Source of the DNA: Gemmatimonadales bacterium
GTDB taxonomy: Bacteria; Gemmatimonadota; Gemmatimonadetes; Gemmatimonadales; GWC2-71-9
Assembly: GCA_013813435.1 (NCBI GenBank)
Contig: JACCRS010000236.1
Location: forward strand, 1 to 34,317
Length of the DNA: 34,317 bases
Direction: 5' to 3'
Shown here: positions 1 through 8,673 of the stretch, piece by piece
How the letters are laid out: each line of letters starts with the position of its first letter
How positions within the stretch are numbered: the stretch's first letter is position 1
Translations under genes and position numbers: made by a program
The notes under the pieces: generated by a model
What the model was told of the DNA's origin: nothing
Database searches by the model: none
The model's input: the letters and a program-made list of their open reading frames with translations, nothing else

Positions 1-2
1 GC

Positions 3-2468
3 CGGTTCGACTTCGCGCAGTGGTATCCCAAGGTGGTTGTCTATGACCGCTACGGCTGGGCGGAGCGCCCGCTCTTCCCGGCTGGAGAGTTCTACGGCGA
101 GTTCGGCTCGTTTGTGGTGGACCTCGATGTAGCTGCGGACCAGGTGGTAGGGGCTACCGGCGTACCCGTCTGTGGTGACCCCGGTTGGGAGCGGGCTAAT
201 CGCGTTTCCGCACGGGCAATCGAGTACCAGCGAGACCACTATGGCCCAAGTACCCCGGCCGCCGCCTGCACCGGCACCGAGTCAGGTCGCAAGAAGATCC
301 GGTGGTATGCCGAAGATGTGCATCACTTCGCCTTCTCTCTTAACCCCGATTACCGCTACGAAGGCGGCCGCTACGGCGATGTGGCGGTTCACGTGCTCTA
401 CCAGCCGGGGGACGAGGGCACCTGGGGCAACGGCGTTGCCGTGGAGCGTACCGTGACTGCCCTGGCCTGGCTGGACAAGCTGTTCGGGGAGTTCGCCTGG
501 CCCCAGCTCACCAACGTGCACCGGATCGAGGGTGGGGGAACCGAGTTCCCCATGATGGTCATGGACGGGTCGGCTGATCAGGGGTTGATCGTCCATGAGG
601 CGGGGCACAACTACACCATGGGCATTCTGGCCAATAACGAGTGGCGCGAAGGCTGGCTGGATGAGGGGTTCACCAGCTTCCAGACCACCTGGTTCTGGGA
701 AACCCTCGGAAAGACCGGTGGCTACGAGAGCAGCGAGGCCACTATCCTGGAGCTCGACCTGGATGATTATTCGGAACCCACCAGCCTTCTGAGCGAGGCT
801 TACCGCGATTTCATCTCCTACAACATCTCCATCTACAGCCGGGGCGAGCTGTTCTTTCACCAGCTTCGCTACCTCGTTGGCGATGCGACGATGCACCGCA
901 TTCTCCGGACTTTCTACGACCGCTGGAAGCTCAAGCATGTGGACGAAGCCGCTTTCCGGGCCGTGGCTGAGGAGGTATCGAAGCGGGATCTTTCGGTTCT
1001 GTTCGGCCAGGGTCTGCACGCGACAGAGCTGTATGACTATTCAATCGGCAAGGTCAAACGGCGCCGAGGGCCAGCGGGGGAGTGGACCACCGGAGTGGAG
1101 ATCCTGCGGAAAGACGAGGGCCGGCTTCCGGTTGAAGTCGCGGTTATCGCCGAGCGCGACACCGGCATCGTCCGGGTCGAGGGCATGGCGGAGCGGGAGT
1201 GGGTGGAGGTCTCGACCCGGAGCAAGCCCAAGCAGGTGGTGCTCGATCCCCGGGTGCGCACCCACGACTGGAACATGCTGAACAACCGGAAGCGGCTCGG
1301 CGGTCTCAACCTGAGGTTCCCCCCGCCCGAGACCGACTTCTACTTCCATCCCTACTTCTCCACCCGTTCCCGCCGAGACCGGCTGACCGTGGGCTTGCAC
1401 CCCACCGTGTGGTACAACGACGCCGGTGGTGTGACCCTCGGCGTGCGCAGCCGCAACGACTACCTCGGCCGGTTCGCGCAGAACCAGGCCCTGGTGAGCG
1501 TGGCCACCGGCTGGGGTGCCGATGACGGGGTCAAAGAAGTGGATCTCTTTCTCCGAACGCGGAACCCGGTCTTTCTCAGGGCCCCCAACACGTCGCAGAC
1601 GTTTGATGCCTTCAAGATGGAAGGCCGGTACGGTCTCAGGGCTAGCGTCGATTGGAGCCGGCGGGAGCACTTGACCTTCGGCCCCACCTGGCGCCGGGGG
1701 GTCAGTCTCACGTGGGTGGGCATCGACGACGTGCGCTATCTGGACCCCGGGTTGTACGATGACGTGGGAACGGTGGAGCTGCAGAGCTTCGCTGGGGTGA
1801 GCACCGCGAGCGGCAAGTGGCAACTGTCGCTGCAGAGCTCGCTGGCCGGGGGCCTGGCGTACAATCGCGAGGGCCTGGAGGCGAGCGGGCGACCCGCGCT
1901 GAACCCGTTCTATATTCGCGCGTCGATGGACGGCGTGGCCCGCCGGTCCCTCGGTGCCAACCGCACTGTCGCCGCGCAGGTATTTCTGGGCTACGCCAGC
2001 GGGGATGACGATGCGGCTAAACAGCGGCAGATCTACCTTCAGGGAGCCGACCCGCTCCAGCAGCTGTACAACCCGTTTCTTCGCTCCCGTGGGTCGCTAC
2101 TGGCGGGAGAGGACTTTCACTATCACGCGCCCGGTGGCGCCGGCATCCGGGGGATCGACCGCCGGGTTTCCACCGCCGCCGTGGCCGCGCTCAACATCGA
2201 GCTGGATCAGACGCTGCTGGCCCGGCCCGCGGCGCGGCTCTTCAACCGGATCGGAGTGGCCGCCTTCACCGATCTGGCGGGGGCGGACGGCCTGGATTTC
2301 GTGGGCGATGCAGGCCTCGGGTTGCGGGCCGATCACCGCATCGGAGACACCAGGTTCACCACCCGCTTCGATGTGCCGCTCCTTGTGAGCCGGCCGGAGC
2401 TATCGGTCCGCCCCAGCGATAACGACTTCGATTTCCGCTGGGTGTTCAGCTTCGAGCCGGCGTTTTGA
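3..2468 (+). CDS. M1-family zinc metallopeptidase (aminopeptidase-like) with C-terminal beta-strand-rich, outer-membrane-barrel-like region; 5' truncated by window edge
   Basis: HEAGHNYTMGILANNEWREGWLDEGF gives HExxH-x18-E; upstream GGGTEFPM resembles the M1 GxMEN-type region. Frame is open to the window start (RFDFAQWYPKVVVYDRYGW), so GTG at 33 is unlikely to be the start. C-terminal ~400 aa alternates aromatic/hydrophobic strands and ends in F. Confidence 0.85.
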   Translation, partial: RFDFAQWYPKVVVYDRYGWAERPLFPAGEFYGEFGSFVVDLDVAADQVVGATGVPVCGDPGWERANRVSARAIEYQRDHYGPSTPAAACTGTESGRKKIRWYAEDVHHFAFSLNPDYRYEGGRYGDVAVHVLYQPGDEGTWGNGVAVERTVTALAWLDKLFGEFAWPQLTNVHRIEGGGTEFPMMVMDGSADQGLIVHEAGHNYTMGILANNEWREGWLDEGFTSFQTTWFWETLGKTGGYESSEATILELDLDDYSEPTSLLSEAYRDFISYNISIYSRGELFFHQLRYLVGDATMHRILRTFYDRWKLKHVDEAAFRAVAEEVSKRDLSVLFGQGLHATELYDYSIGKVKRRRGPAGEWTTGVEILRKDEGRLPVEVAVIAERDTGIVRVEGMAEREWVEVSTRSKPKQVVLDPRVRTHDWNMLNNRKRLGGLNLRFPPPETDFYFHPYFSTRSRRDRLTVGLHPTVWYNDAGGVTLGVRSRNDYLGRFAQNQALVSVATGWGADDGVKEVDLFLRTRNPVFLRAPNTSQTFDAFKMEGRYGLRASVDWSRREHLTFGPTWRRGVSLTWVGIDDVRYLDPGLYDDVGTVELQSFAGVSTASGKWQLSLQSSLAGGLAYNREGLEASGRPALNPFYIRASMDGVARRSLGANRTVAAQVFLGYASGDDDAAKQRQIYLQGADPLQQLYNPFLRSRGSLLAGEDFHYHAPGGAGIRGIDRRVSTAAVAALNIELDQTLLARPAARLFNRIGVAAFTDLAGADGLDFVGDAGLGLRADHRIGDTRFTTRFDVPLLVSRPELSVRPSDNDFDFRWVFSFEPAF

Positions 2469-2472
2469 AGCG

Positions 2473-2509
2473 TAAGCGGGTAAGCGGGTAAGCGGGTAAG
2501 TGGGTAAGC
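2473..2509 (+). repeat. Octamer tandem array (TAAGCGGG)~4.5, left arm of inverted pair A
   Basis: taagcggg taagcggg taagcggg taagtggg taagc read directly after the M1 stop codon. Confidence 0.95.
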
Positions 2510-2590
2510 CCTAGTATTGAGCGTCCTCCTGAGCCGTTAAGAAACTCCGTGAAGTATCGTCCGAGGTTCGCGGGGTGTCGCATTATTCTA

Positions 2591-2624
2591 CTTACCCGCT
2601 TACCTGCCTACCCGCCTACCCGCC
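2591..2624 (+). repeat. Octamer tandem array, right arm of inverted pair A (CCCGCTTA / CCCGCCTA units)
   Basis: cttacccgcttacctgcctacccgcctacccgcc; reverse complement of the TAAGCGGG-type unit. Confidence 0.92.
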
Positions 2625-2710
2625 ATATTTCCTTCCGCATGCTGACGCATTCGCAATCGACTCGGTCCCCCGCTTCATTTTCTTTCGACTTCGCCCGCGT
2701 GGAGGCCTGA

Positions 2711-3061
2711 GTGCCCGAAGTGCCGTACCGGGTAGACAAGCCGTGGGGCTACGAGCTGGTGTGGGCTCGCACCGACCGCTACGTGGGGAAAATACTTCAC
2801 GTTAAGGCGGGGCACGTGCTCAGTCTCCAGTACCACAACCGGAAGGACGAAACGATGCACGTTCTAGAAGGGGAGCTCATCCTTCGGACCCAGCCGGGAG
2901 ACACTCTAGTCTCGCGACCGTTCAAGGCCGGCGAGACAGTCCACATTCCCCCCAGGCTCATTCATCAGATCGAGGCGGTAGTGGACAGCGACGTTCTGGA
3001 GGCCTCGACGCCGGAGCTCGACGACCTCGTGCGTCTCCAGGACCGATACGGAAGAGGCTGA
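2711..3061 (+). CDS. Cupin domain protein (mannose-6-phosphate isomerase-like cupin)
   Basis: Cupin motif pattern: GHVLSLQYHNRKDETMHVLEGELIL ... GETVHIPPRLIHQIEA; GTG start. Confidence 0.8.
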   Translation: MPEVPYRVDKPWGYELVWARTDRYVGKILHVKAGHVLSLQYHNRKDETMHVLEGELILRTQPGDTLVSRPFKAGETVHIPPRLIHQIEAVVDSDVLEASTPELDDLVRLQDRYGRG

Positions 3062-3062
3062 C

Positions 3063-4049
3063 ATGCAAGTGATAATTCCTCTCGCCGGCAAAGGCACCCG
3101 GCTCCGCCCTCACACCCACCTGGTGCCAAAGCCGCTGCTGAAGGTTGCCGGTCGACCGGTTATGGATTGGGTGATGGATCGGCTCCAGGGGCTCGACGTC
3201 ACCGAGTTGATCTTCATCACCGGCCATCTGAAGGAGCAGGTGGAGGCGTTCACCCGGGCGCGGTATAAGCTCCCCTCCCGCTTCATCGAGCAGAAGGTAC
3301 AGGACGGTACTGCCGGGGCGGTGAATCTGGCCCGACCGCACGTGAAAGGGCCGGTGCTGATCATCTTCGTCGATACCGTCTTCGAGGCCGATCTCACGCT
3401 GATCAACCGCACCGACGCGGACGGGATCATCTGGGCCAAGGAAGTGGAAGACTACCAGCGGTTCGGGGTCGTGGTCACCGATGCGGACGGGTACATGACC
3501 CGCATCGTGGAGAAGCCGTCCACTCCGATATCCAAGCTCGCCAACATCGGCCTCTACTACATCCGTTCGGTAGACAGCCTCTGGAAGGGAATTGATCACG
3601 TTTTGGCGAATGCCGCGAACAAGGGCGAGTGGTACCTGACCGATGCCTTCCAATGGATGATCGAGCACGGTAAACGCATTTTGACGGCTGAAGTCGGAGG
3701 CTGGTACGATTGCGGCAAGCTGGACACTCTGCTGGAGACAAACGAGATCCTGCTGCGCAAAGGCGCGGCCCGCAGGTTGGACTTTCCCGGCGTCACCATT
3801 CATGACCCGGTCTACATCGAGGACGGGGTGACGATCGAGCGCAGCGAGATCGGTCCCAACGTGTCGCTGGAGGCCGGCACGCGGGTAACCGGCAGCCGCC
3901 TACGCCACACCATCGTGGGGCAGGGGGCAAAGTTGAACGGCGTGCATCTCGATGGCTCTCTGCTGGGGAATCGTGTGGTGGTGGAAGGACTCAGCGGCAG
4001 CATGACGCTGGGCGACGATTCCGAGGCGACGGCAAAGCCGTCGTCCTGA
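3063..4049 (+). CDS. Sugar-phosphate nucleotidyltransferase (glucose-1-phosphate thymidylyltransferase-like) with C-terminal left-handed beta-helix-like segment
   Basis: N-terminal MQVIIPLAGKGTRLRPHTHLVPKPLLKVAGRPVMDWVMDRL; downstream IEKP and hexapeptide-like repeats. Confidence 0.88.
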   Translation: MQVIIPLAGKGTRLRPHTHLVPKPLLKVAGRPVMDWVMDRLQGLDVTELIFITGHLKEQVEAFTRARYKLPSRFIEQKVQDGTAGAVNLARPHVKGPVLIIFVDTVFEADLTLINRTDADGIIWAKEVEDYQRFGVVVTDADGYMTRIVEKPSTPISKLANIGLYYIRSVDSLWKGIDHVLANAANKGEWYLTDAFQWMIEHGKRILTAEVGGWYDCGKLDTLLETNEILLRKGAARRLDFPGVTIHDPVYIEDGVTIERSEIGPNVSLEAGTRVTGSRLRHTIVGQGAKLNGVHLDGSLLGNRVVVEGLSGSMTLGDDSEATAKPSS

Positions 4050-4086
4050 GCGCAGCGAGGGAGAGCGAAGGATCTTCCGAGGATCT
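4040..4086. repeat. Intergenic repeat-like motif CGTCCTGAGCGCAGCGAGGGAGAGCGAAGGATCTTCCGAGGATCT
   Basis: Internal duplications (gagcg-cagcga / gagcgaag; aggatct twice); resembles the CCTGAGCG(A/C)AGCGAAGGATCT motif recalled from many environmental bacterial genomes (recall, not searched). Confidence 0.5.
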
Positions 4087-4091
4087 CTATA

Positions 4092-5714
4092 GTGCCCGCT
4101 TCAGCGGTCGACGATCTCTGCCGCTCCTATCTGGATCTCAAGTACCACTTCGATCCCGCTTCGGCCAGCGCAGCCGGATCGGTGGCGCACGATTGCCGCC
4201 TCGGCAGTTTCGACGAGGAAAGCGTTAGAGCCCACCTTGCCGCTCTCCGCTCGCTGACCGGTGCGGTGGAAGAGCTGGAGCCCGAAGAGCTGTACCACGA
4301 GATCGACCGCACCGCGCTGCTCGGCGAGATGCGGGCCACGATATTCCGGCTGGAGCACGAGCGCCCCCACGTCCGGAACCCCGCCTTCTGGCTGTCCCAC
4401 CTGCTGCAAGGCCTCTATGCCCTGCTTTCCCGGCAGGAGCCGGATTTTCCCAGCCGGGTCCCGGCGGTGCTCGCGAGGCTCGAAGCCGCTCCCGCTTTTC
4501 TCGACCTGGCCCGCGAGAGCATCGACGACCCGCCAGCGGTATTCGTGGACTCCACGCTGAGCATGCTCGGTGGCGGCGGACACTTGATCGCCGAGCTGGT
4601 GGGCGCGTTTGCTGGTGCGGCGCCCGTGGCGGCCGGTCCGCTCAAGAAAGCCGGTGAGTCGGCGCTCCAGGCACTCGTGTGCTTCGGGGCCGCGCTTCGT
4701 GACAAGATCGAGCCGAGCTCCGACCCGCACGCCTTCGCCATCGGTGAGGACCAGTTCAATCGCCGGCTGCACCACGAGCACGCGCTGATGTCAGGGGGAC
4801 CAGAGCTCTGGCGTTACGGTCTCAGCCTGCAGGAGGAAGTCACCGCAGAGATCGTCGCGCTGGCCGCGCGACTCGATCGGCGCCCGTGGCGCGAAGTCGT
4901 GGACGAGCTGCGGAACGATGCGCCCCCCGCCGATGATCTGTTGGCTTCATATCGCCGGGAGATCGACCGGGCTAACAACTTCGTGCTGGAGTACGACCTG
5001 GTGACCATGCCCGAGGCTCCGCTGGATGTGGTGCCGACTCCCCCATTCCTCGCTCCTCTGGTGCCTTTCGCCGCCTACGAGCCGCCGCCCATCTATCTCG
5101 CCGACCGCACCGGCCGCTTTTACGTCACTCCACCCGATCCGACGCTCCCGCGCGAGGTGTTCGAACAGCAGCGTCGAGGTCATTGTACCTACGTCATCCC
5201 GAGCATGGCTATCCATGAGGCCTATCCCGGACACCACCTCCAGATGGTAGGCGCGCAAGGGCTCGCGTCGGAAGTCCGGCGCCACATTTGGAGTCCCATC
5301 ATGGTGGAGGGGTGGGCAGTTTACTCGGAGCAGCTGATGCGGGAAATGGAATACTATCGAACGGACCAGGAGCGCTTATTTCAGCTGGTAAACCTTCTGT
5401 GGCGCGCGGTGCGTATCGTCCTCGACGTGGGTCTCCATACGCGCGGTATGACGCCGGCCGAGGCGGTCGAGTACATGGTCGAGCACCTTCCCATCGAGCG
5501 ATCGAACGCTGAGGCGGAGGTCCGCCGCTACTGTGCCTGGCCCACATATCAGCTCTGCTACGCGGTGGGACGCCGGGATCTGCTGCGTCTGAGGGATGCG
5601 TACCTCCAACGCGAAGGGTCCAGCTTTCGACTGCGTCGCTTTCATGACGAATTGATGGGGTATGGCGGGCTGCCTGTGAGTCTGGCGAGCTGGGGCATGG
5701 GGCTCACCCAGTGA
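4092..5714 (+). CDS. DUF885 family protein (putative metal-dependent carboxypeptidase-like)
   Basis: Signature IHEAYPGHHLQM and C-terminal region typical of DUF885; GTG start. Confidence 0.85.
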   Translation: MPASAVDDLCRSYLDLKYHFDPASASAAGSVAHDCRLGSFDEESVRAHLAALRSLTGAVEELEPEELYHEIDRTALLGEMRATIFRLEHERPHVRNPAFWLSHLLQGLYALLSRQEPDFPSRVPAVLARLEAAPAFLDLARESIDDPPAVFVDSTLSMLGGGGHLIAELVGAFAGAAPVAAGPLKKAGESALQALVCFGAALRDKIEPSSDPHAFAIGEDQFNRRLHHEHALMSGGPELWRYGLSLQEEVTAEIVALAARLDRRPWREVVDELRNDAPPADDLLASYRREIDRANNFVLEYDLVTMPEAPLDVVPTPPFLAPLVPFAAYEPPPIYLADRTGRFYVTPPDPTLPREVFEQQRRGHCTYVIPSMAIHEAYPGHHLQMVGAQGLASEVRRHIWSPIMVEGWAVYSEQLMREMEYYRTDQERLFQLVNLLWRAVRIVLDVGLHTRGMTPAEAVEYMVEHLPIERSNAEAEVRRYCAWPTYQLCYAVGRRDLLRLRDAYLQREGSSFRLRRFHDELMGYGGLPVSLASWGMGLTQ

Positions 5715-5742
5715 ACGGCCGGAACCGGAGAGGACCGACCGC

Positions 5743-6726
5743 ATGAAGATCACGGTGCTGACCTATCTCGACAGCGAAGACGAGAACTCCAAGGAGTACG
5801 AGCAGGTTGTCCCCCAGGTCGCCCGGACACTCCGGAGCCTCGGCCATCGGGTGTCCATACTAGGTGTGCACGGCGACGTCAAACGGCTCATTGCCGGGTT
5901 GTCGCGGCGGAAACCCAATCTCGTGTTCAACCTGATGGAGATGTTCGGGGAGAACGTCTTCGGCGACATCCCCGTCACCGGTCTGCTCGACCTGCTGGGG
6001 CTCAAGTATACCGGCAGCGGCCCGGGTGAGCTCTACCTGAGCCAGGACAAGGGGCTTACCAAGAAGCTTCTCGCGTTCGACGGCATTCTCTACCCGCGGT
6101 TCGCCGTGTTCTCCAAACAACAGGGGTCGTTCGAGACCGGGGGGAACCTGCGGATGCCGCTGTTCGTCAAGCCGCTCCGTTCCGATTCTTCCCTTGGCAT
6201 CGGAGGCAAGTCGCTGGTGCACGATCCAGTGGCACTGATGGAACGGGTGACAGCCATTCGCAAAGAGTTGAACGATTCCGCGCTGGCTGAGGAATACATC
6301 GAGGGGCGCGAGTTCTACGTCGGCGTGCTGGGTAACGGCCAGCCCAAGGCGCTGCCTCCGGTGGAGGTCGATTTCACCGGGTTTCCCGAGGGCGTCCCCA
6401 AGGTACTGGACAGCAAAGCCAAGTGGGACGAAGGGAGCAAGGAATTCAAGGGCACCAAGTCGGTGCTGGCCAATCTGCCCGACGAACTTCGGGCCAAGCT
6501 CCAGAAGGTTGCCGTGGATGCCTACCGCGCGTTGCGGGTGCGCGACTACGGCCGTGTCGATCTCCGACTCACCGATACGGGAGAGATTTACGTGCTGGAG
6601 GTGAACGCGAGCTGCTATCTGGAAAAGTCGAGCGAGTTCGCCATGTCCGCTGCAGCTGCAGGCATGGACTACCCCCGGCTCATCGAGAAGATCGTGAACC
6701 TCACTCTCGAACGCTACGGCAAGTAA
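5743..6726 (+). CDS. D-alanine-D-alanine ligase-like ATP-grasp protein
   Basis: ATP-grasp motifs: FVKPLRSDSSLGI, EEYIEGREFYVGVLG, RDYGRVDLRLTDTGEIYVLEVNASCYLEKSSEF. Confidence 0.85.
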   Translation: MKITVLTYLDSEDENSKEYEQVVPQVARTLRSLGHRVSILGVHGDVKRLIAGLSRRKPNLVFNLMEMFGENVFGDIPVTGLLDLLGLKYTGSGPGELYLSQDKGLTKKLLAFDGILYPRFAVFSKQQGSFETGGNLRMPLFVKPLRSDSSLGIGGKSLVHDPVALMERVTAIRKELNDSALAEEYIEGREFYVGVLGNGQPKALPPVEVDFTGFPEGVPKVLDSKAKWDEGSKEFKGTKSVLANLPDELRAKLQKVAVDAYRALRVRDYGRVDLRLTDTGEIYVLEVNASCYLEKSSEFAMSAAAAGMDYPRLIEKIVNLTLERYGK

Positions 6727-7745
6727 CTCCCACGCTGCACGTGGTTCATCGCCAGGCCCGTTACCAGGGTGGTGAGCGCGATGATGGCCGAGTCCTCCCG
6801 ATGGGCCAGATAGCCCTGGTCCAGCTGGGTGGCCCGCTCGGCCAGGTAGCGAAGCAGCACCCGGGTCCGCTCCGGGAAGTGCCCGGTCCAGCGAAACACG
6901 TTGGCCATGAGCTCGGGCTCGAGGCGACGAATCAGATCGCCGGCGGGCTTGAGTGAGTGGACCGGAGATATCGCGTCGGAACCGGTCAGGTCCTCGAAGA
7001 TGGCCTGAAGCGCACCGTCGAGGCCCGGCGGCAGATTCTCCGTTGATCCTGCATCGTTGCCGTAGTATTGCCCCAGTGAGTACTCTATGTCGCCCACATC
7101 CTCATCCAGGTCAGTGCTGGTGACCTCCGGGTCGCGGTTTCGCAGGGCGGCCATGGTCCGGCTCGCGTAGGCCAGCTTGGCCGAAGCAATGGGCCACGCC
7201 CCGTACTCAGCGCGCCAGTCGAGGGCCGGGGTCATCCAGACGGCGAACGTCTCCGCCCAGTCCTCATCGGGATGCTTCTGTGCGTACCACCCGGGCAGAT
7301 GGCGCACATACCGCCGGCTGAATGGCTCCGGGCTATACTCCTCGGAGTACGGCTGGGTAATCGACCCGAACTGCTTGACCCACTCTTCGTCGTCATAGAG
7401 GCGGTAGGCGTAATTGACGACGTGTCCCATCTCGTGGCGCAGATAGCGCAGGATGTCGGCGCGGTTGAACCCCTCGATGTGGCCCACCTTTTCCGCGTGG
7501 AGCGCGGTTAGGTCCGGCCGCGCCAGGTAGAAGGGGATGGCGATGGCTATGGTCTCGAAGGGCACACCCCATTCGGTGGACAGGTACCACCGGGGTTTCA
7601 GCCGCGTGATCCCCACCTGCCGGAGCTCCTGCTCGAACTCGGCCAGGATCGGCTCGAGGCGGGTACCCTCCAGGGTGAGGCCCAAGTCTCGGATCGGGGT
7701 GGACCAGAGATTCGATTCCTGGAAACGGCTGGGCTCGGCATGCAT
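6714..7745 (-). CDS. Putative zinc-binding metallopeptidase
   Basis: RHEMGHVVNYAYRL (HExxH) ... DEDWAETFAVWMTP; 3' end overlaps the convergent ATP-grasp gene by 13 bp. Confidence 0.75.
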   Translation of the reverse strand: MHAEPSRFQESNLWSTPIRDLGLTLEGTRLEPILAEFEQELRQVGITRLKPRWYLSTEWGVPFETIAIAIPFYLARPDLTALHAEKVGHIEGFNRADILRYLRHEMGHVVNYAYRLYDDEEWVKQFGSITQPYSEEYSPEPFSRRYVRHLPGWYAQKHPDEDWAETFAVWMTPALDWRAEYGAWPIASAKLAYASRTMAALRNRDPEVTSTDLDEDVGDIEYSLGQYYGNDAGSTENLPPGLDGALQAIFEDLTGSDAISPVHSLKPAGDLIRRLEPELMANVFRWTGHFPERTRVLLRYLAERATQLDQGYLAHREDSAIIALTTLVTGLAMNHVQRGSYLP

Positions 7746-7788
7746 GGGGCAGCAAATATAACCGTCCCCCAGTCACTTACATTCCCGA

Positions 7789-8673
7789 ATGACGTCCCGC
7801 GCCCTACTCATCGTGAATCCCGGCTCCCGGCGGGGTAAAAGCGGTTTCGCGGAAGCGCGGGCCCGGCTCACCGCTCTGGGTCTCAATCTGATCGGGGAGG
7901 GCACCGAGCCTTCGCTGGAGCCGGCGGAGCAGATTCGGCGCTACCAGGGCCAAGTCGACCGGGTGGTCGTCGCCGGCGGTGACGGAACCCTCAATGCCGC
8001 GGTTCAAGCGCTGGTGGGAACCGGGCTGCCCCTTGCGATCCTTCCGCTGGGGACTGCCAACAATCTGGCGCGTACGCTAGCTGTTCCCCTGGACCTTCAG
8101 GCAGCCTGCGAGCTGGCGGTCGGGGGTCCCCGCCGACAAATCGATCTTGGCTGGGTCAACGGGAGATACTTCTTCACAACAGCCAGCATAGGGCTGAGCG
8201 TGCAAATAACCGAGGCGCTCACCAGCAAGACCAAGCGACGCTGGGGTCCGCTGGCGTACGGGGTGGCCGCTGTTCGCGCCCTGACACGCAGCCGCGCGTT
8301 CCACGCCGACATCTCGTGGCCCGGCGGAACTCGGCACAGCCGGACGGTCCAGATTGTGGTGGGTAACGGGCGCTACTACGGCAGCGCGCTCCCGGTGGCG
8401 GCCGATGCCAAGATAGACGACGCCCGTCTGGATCTCTATTCGCTGGAGGTCCGTCACTGGCTGCAGCTGGTGGCCTTGGTACCGGCGTTGCGCAGCGGAC
8501 ATCACGGCAGCAAGGGATCGGTCGAAGCTCTGCGTGCCACCGAGTTCGATGTCACCACCGTGGTGCCTAGGGAGATCAATGTGGACGGAGAGATCTGCCG
8601 GCAAACGCCGGCACGGTTCCGCATTCTTCCCGGTGCGCTCGAGGTTTTTGCTCCGGCCCCAGAGCCAGAATGA
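7789..8673 (+). CDS. Diacylglycerol kinase / YegS-like lipid kinase family protein
   Basis: ALLIVNPGSRRGKSGF, VVAGGDGTLNAAVQAL, LPLGTANNLARTL. Confidence 0.9.
   Translation: MTSRALLIVNPGSRRGKSGFAEARARLTALGLNLIGEGTEPSLEPAEQIRRYQGQVDRVVVAGGDGTLNAAVQALVGTGLPLAILPLGTANNLARTLAVPLDLQAACELAVGGPRRQIDLGWVNGRYFFTTASIGLSVQITEALTSKTKRRWGPLAYGVAAVRALTRSRAFHADISWPGGTRHSRTVQIVVGNGRYYGSALPVAADAKIDDARLDLYSLEVRHWLQLVALVPALRSGHHGSKGSVEALRATEFDVTTVVPREINVDGEICRQTPARFRILPGALEVFAPAPEPE

Noticed and set aside
282-1823. Long minus-strand ORFs 282-1019 and 1041-1823
   Set aside because: They lie opposite the M1 metallopeptidase, which has clear catalytic motifs; shadow ORFs.
2473-2624. CRISPR array
   Set aside because: Repeats are 8 bp, contiguous and without unique spacers; no cas genes in the window.
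2958-3803. 281-aa minus-strand ORF opposite the nucleotidyltransferase
   Set aside because: The plus-strand protein has family motifs; the minus one does not.
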